Shown piece after piece: positions 14,303 through 16,664 of a stretch of 16,664 bases of DNA. Below the pieces are notes generated by a model. It saw nothing but the letters and a program-made list of their open reading frames with translations, ran no database searches and was not told the DNA's origin. Numbering within the stretch: the first letter of the stretch is position 1; every line of letters starts with the position of its first letter. The DNA is taken from the NCBI GenBank assembly GCA_003978375.1, contig QNZW01000096.1:1-16664 (forward strand), in the 5' to 3' direction. This DNA comes from Sulfurovum sp. (GTDB lineage Bacteria; Campylobacterota; Campylobacteria; Campylobacterales; Sulfurovaceae). A program made the translations under genes and the position numbers.

Positions 14303-14334
14303 ATGTAGAGGAGGACTTTCCTCTACATTTTTTT
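14303..14334 (+). terminator. Rho-independent terminator after c553
   Basis: Perfect 10-bp arms ATGTAGAGGA and TCCTCTACAT enclose a 6-base loop and are followed by a run of seven T. It is the clearest terminator in the window. Confidence 0.93.
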
Positions 14335-14502
14335 CTTCACATTTAATTCAGTATCTTTTTTATCCCTTCTTCTTTTTATGTATCTTTTTTTATTATATTT
14401 CAATATTATTACTTTATATTATATGTGCTAAAATACGCTCTTGTATAGTGTACTTACATAAAAAATAGCAATATAAGAGTAGTTTTAATTTTAATTTTAT
14501 TT

Positions 14503-14508
14503 TATAAT
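14503..14508 (+). promoter_or_regulatory. Putative -10 box for the AraC-family gene
   Basis: A perfect TATAAT, 32 bases before ATG 14541, preceded by a run of T-rich repeats. An alternative extended box, TGCTAAAAT, lies at 14426-14434. Either could serve; the nearer one gives a short leader with the GAGGG ribosome site. Confidence 0.4.
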
Positions 14509-14540
14509 GGCTAAGAATTATTTTAATGTGAAGAGGGTAA

Positions 14541-15371
14541 ATGAAAAGAGATACTAAAGAGGATTATCTTCAGAGCGTTTATAAGGTTGTTTATTATATA
14601 GAAAAAAACTATACAGATAAATTAACTGTAGAGTCTTTGTCTAAAATAGCTGGATATTCTAAATACCATTTTCATAGAATATTTAAAAGTATTATGGGTG
14701 AAAGTGTGGGTGAGTATATTCGTAGAGTTCGTTTATCTGAGAGCAGTAATAAACTTAAAAGAAATAAAAATATCTCAGAAGTGGCATTAGAGAGTGGATA
14801 CAAAACCTATGCCTCTTTTTCTAAAGCTTTTAAAGAGCGTTTTAATATTTCTCCTAAAGACTTTTCCAAACAAATCAATCAAAAAAAATGTGAAATTATT
14901 ATTGAACCTGAAATAGTGTATTTTGAAGAAACAAAAGTACTTTGTCTAAGAAAAGAGGGTGATTATGTCATGGTTTCAAAAAAGGCTTTTAGCGTTTTGA
15001 TCTCATTTGTTGAAAAAGAAATTGGACATCAAGATGAAATGATGATGTATGGCATTATTTATGATGATAGTACGATTCTACCTAAGAATAAATTACGTTA
15101 TGATGCCTGTGTAACGTATGATGAGAAGAGTATATGTCCAAGAGGTGAGGTGGTTTCTAAAGTGATTGAAGGGGGAGAACATCTATATTATTTACACAAG
15201 GGTACCTATCATGGACTAAAAGAGATTTATAATATGATGTTACAATACATTATAGAAAATGAAATGATTATGGCAGATAGACCTGTTTTTGAAAAATATT
15301 TAAATTGTCATGATATACCTATGGAATCAGAAAAATTAAAAACAGAAATTTATATACCTTTAGTATCATAA
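14541..15371 (+). CDS. AraC-family regulator with GyrI-like ligand domain
   Basis: A 276-residue transcription factor built like Rob/MarA-type regulators: DNA binding first, sensor second. Two helix-turn-helix units are visible, LTVESLSKIAGYSKYHFHRIFK at about 28-49 and ISEVALESGYKTYASFSKAFKERFNISPKDF at 78-108, the latter being the AraC signature. From about 120 to the end lies a GyrI/SbmC-like domain (EPEIVYFEETKVLCLRKEGDY, then the paired beta-alpha-beta repeat ending EIYIPLVS), which in relatives binds small amphipathic or drug-like ligands. It is followed after 27 bases by a Crp-like gene, so the pair may be one transcription unit. The targets are unknown. Confidence 0.9.
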   Translation: MKRDTKEDYLQSVYKVVYYIEKNYTDKLTVESLSKIAGYSKYHFHRIFKSIMGESVGEYIRRVRLSESSNKLKRNKNISEVALESGYKTYASFSKAFKERFNISPKDFSKQINQKKCEIIIEPEIVYFEETKVLCLRKEGDYVMVSKKAFSVLISFVEKEIGHQDEMMMYGIIYDDSTILPKNKLRYDACVTYDEKSICPRGEVVSKVIEGGEHLYYLHKGTYHGLKEIYNMMLQYIIENEMIMADRPVFEKYLNCHDIPMESEKLKTEIYIPLVS

Positions 15372-15398
15372 AAGGGAAAGAGATGAAGTGTATAAAAA

Positions 15399-16010
15399 AT
15401 GAATATATTAAGAAAAGAATTAGAAAAAATTATTACAATTAGTGATGAGGAGTGGAATAAAGTAGTTTCGAAATTTCATTTTAAATCTGCTAACAAGGGT
15501 GAAGTAATCCATTTTGCAGGTGACATTTTTAATGATGTGTGGTATATTAAAAGCGGATTAGCCAGATCATATTTTATGAATGAGAAGGGTAAAGATCTTA
15601 GTTGGCAACTTTATTTCTATGATGAAGAAGATATGAGTAAAATAAATCTTTTTATGAGTGATGCAGTAAGTAGTAACGAAAAGATACCCTCCATGCTCAC
15701 TTTTGAAATTTTAGAAGATGCTACCTTTTATGTTATCTCTACTAGTGATTTAAATACTCTATTTGATATGGATAAAAAATGGGAAAAACTAGGACGTATA
15801 CTTGTTCGTGATGATTGGTATGCGGTGACATTTAAAAGGGTTATTTCCATTATGGGTGACACAGCAGAAGAGCGATATATAAGACTTCTTATCAATCATT
15901 CAAATATTTTTAAAAAAGTAAAATTGCAGTATATTGCTTCATTTTTAGGGATTGCACCTCAAACGTTGAGTAAAATCCGAAAAAATGCAAAAATGAATGT
16001 AGGTGAATGA
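15399..16010 (+). CDS. Crp/Fnr-family regulator, Bacteroidota-like type
   Basis: A 203-residue regulator. An N-terminal cyclic-nucleotide-binding-type beta-roll (about 20-115) shows KGEVIHFAGDIFNDVWYIKSGLARSYF, but the usual phosphate-binding Arg-Ala/Ser motif is not evident, so cAMP binding is doubtful. The short C-terminal DNA-binding part ends KLQYIASFLGIAPQTLSKIRKN, the form typical of Crp-like proteins of Bacteroidota. There are no cysteines for a Fnr-type cluster. ATG 15399 lacks a close ribosome site. A better-placed site serves ATG 15383, which is in another frame and stops after 19 codons. The start is therefore less certain than the gene. Confidence 0.82.
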   Translation: MNILRKELEKIITISDEEWNKVVSKFHFKSANKGEVIHFAGDIFNDVWYIKSGLARSYFMNEKGKDLSWQLYFYDEEDMSKINLFMSDAVSSNEKIPSMLTFEILEDATFYVISTSDLNTLFDMDKKWEKLGRILVRDDWYAVTFKRVISIMGDTAEERYIRLLINHSNIFKKVKLQYIASFLGIAPQTLSKIRKNAKMNVGE

Positions 16011-16026
16011 CTTCTTCTTAATATAG

Positions 16027-16035
16027 TGCTATACT
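16027..16035 (+). promoter_or_regulatory. Extended -10 promoter for the DUF2834 gene
   Basis: TGCTATACT closely matches an extended -10 box. It predicts transcription from about 16042, within the first copy of the 25-base repeat, and a leader near 78 bases. Confidence 0.5.
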
Positions 16036-16038
16036 CTG

Positions 16039-16111
16039 TTCCATTTTAATGAATGAAGGATTAAAATTGGTATTTTGGAATTTTGATTCCATTTGAATGA
16101 ATGAAGGGTTA
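16039..16111 (+). repeat. 25-bp direct repeat, 48-bp period, before the DUF2834 gene
   Basis: The segments at 16039-16063 and 16087-16111 match at 23 of 25 positions (differences T/G at position 9 and A/G at position 22). Each contains the core ATTT(T/G)AATGAATGAAGG. The second copy supplies the ribosome site of the DUF2834 gene. The first is followed by a TTG-initiated 9-codon frame (16067-16096). Confidence 0.85.
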
Positions 16112-16119
16112 GGTTGTAT

Positions 16120-16449
16120 ATGTTTGAACAAAAGATTTATTTAGTGTTGGCTTTTTTGGGACTTTTGGTTTCTGTTGGCTTGGTATATCCATGGTTGATA
16201 CATCATCATTTTGATTATCATTCTTTTTTAGAAATATTTTATGCAAATGATATAGTTAAAATTATGGTTTTAACTATATTGAGTGTCACGGTTGTGTTAT
16301 TGGTATTTATTGTGATTGAAGGAAGACATTTAGGGATGTCACATTTATGGATACCCATTGCAGCTACGCTTATTTTAGGTGTAAGTTTTGGATTTCCTCT
16401 TTTTTTAGCAATGAGGGAAAGATTTTTTCATATGGAATTGGGTGCATGA
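16120..16449 (+). CDS. DUF2834 three-helix membrane protein
   Basis: A 109-residue membrane protein with three hydrophobic helices (about 6-27, 46-66 and 76-97). The pattern YPWLIHHHFDYHSFLEIFYANDI, then VFIVIEGRHLGMSHLWIPIAATLILGVSFGFPLFLAMRE matches the DUF2834 family, whose function is unknown. ATG 16120 is chosen because AGG at 16111-16113 lies 6 bases upstream; the in-frame TTG at 16114 would sit on the ribosome site. The His triplet at 28-30 at the end of helix one is notable but may be simple loop sequence. It stands alone with its own promoter, 109 bases after the Crp-like gene. Confidence 0.78.
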   Translation: MFEQKIYLVLAFLGLLVSVGLVYPWLIHHHFDYHSFLEIFYANDIVKIMVLTILSVTVVLLVFIVIEGRHLGMSHLWIPIAATLILGVSFGFPLFLAMRERFFHMELGA

Positions 16450-16454
16450 GATTA

Positions 16455-16470
16455 TGTGGTTATTACCACA
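16455..16470 (+). terminator. Weak hairpin after the DUF2834 gene
   Basis: TGTGGT and ACCACA pair around TATT only 5 bases after the stop codon. There is no T-run, so terminator activity is doubtful. The position is the main argument. Confidence 0.3.
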
Positions 16471-16629
16471 CTAACTAAATTCACAAATTTTTAATGCAAT
16501 GATTTGGTTTATAATCAAGGCAGATTTTGCACCCCAAAGGTATTTGAATTTGCCTTTGCGAATTCGAAAAGTAATGATAGCTTCAAGAAGCCAATCATTT
16601 TGTGAATATTTTTTAAGAAATAGTTTTGG
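16471..16629 (-). pseudogene. Start-less reading frame, possible gene remnant
   Basis: On the minus strand 52 codons are open between stops, without ATG, GTG or TTG. The translation contains KYSQNDWLLEAIITFRIRK followed by GKFKYLWGAKSALIINQI, which looks protein-like in composition (hydrophobic and basic residues alternating). I recognise no family. It lies over nested inverted repeats, so it may be a decayed mobile element piece or simply a chance frame. Confidence 0.2.
16479..16607. repeat. Nested inverted repeats at the right end
   Basis: Three pairs of arms nest in order: ATTCACAAA (16479-16487) with TTTGTGAAT (16599-16607); ATGATTTGG (16499-16507) with CCAATCAT (16591-16598, one bulged base); and AAGGCAGATT (16517-16526) with AATTTGCCTT (16547-16556, one G-U pair). 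The inner right-hand part also holds the palindrome CGAATTCG. Such nesting is unusual for plain intergenic DNA and fits a small MITE-like element or a folded RNA. Confidence 0.45.
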
Positions 16630-16664
16630 TTAACATAATATAAATTCTATCAAAAATACTGAAG

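Overview
The window is AT-rich (roughly one third G+C by eye) and reads as chromosome of a member of the Campylobacterota, probably a Sulfurovum-, Sulfurimonas- or Arcobacter-like free-living relative. This is inferred from several things: a stand-alone ATP synthase subunit a gene, small periplasmic c553-type cytochromes, an NnrS-family protein, a TrxC-type thioredoxin next to an OmpR-type two-component pair, and promoters with clear -10 boxes (often TGnTATAAT-like) but no convincing -35 box. No tRNA, rRNA, CRISPR array or intact transposase was seen.

Left part, + strand (87-5881). A secreted lysozyme-like transglycosylase and a YtfJ-family thioredoxin-fold protein come first. Then atpB with a small two-helix membrane protein behind it, and a secreted DUF3108-like protein. 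Next is a tight operon anmK-amgK-murU for recycling the MurNAc part of peptidoglycan straight to UDP-MurNAc. The phosphatase step between AnmK and AmgK (MupP in pseudomonads) is not encoded in the operon.

Middle, - strand (10442 down to 6028). A DEAD-box RNA helicase with an Arg/Gly-rich tail has a long leader able to form hairpins. It is followed by an NnrS-family membrane protein, a secreted DUF2059-like protein whose -10 box lies so close to its ATG that the mRNA may be leaderless, and a Cof-type HAD phosphatase that converges on murU.

Right-centre, + strand (10823-14334). trxC, an OmpR-family response regulator, a histidine kinase and a small monohaem cytochrome are packed with abutting or overlapping ends. 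Immediately downstream are a secreted protein that looks like a c-type cytochrome but has no CXXCH, whose promoter carries two perfect 10-bp direct repeats 11 bp apart where an OmpR/PhoB-type regulator would bind, and a canonical cytochrome c553 closed by a textbook terminator. A simple model is that the two-component pair senses a periplasmic redox or metal cue and drives the haem-less protein.

Right end (14541-16664). An AraC-family regulator with a GyrI-like ligand domain, a Crp-like regulator of the type common in Bacteroidota, and a three-helix DUF2834 protein look like a small accessory cassette. The last 200 bases hold nested inverted repeats and a start-less reading frame, possibly a relic element or a structured RNA.
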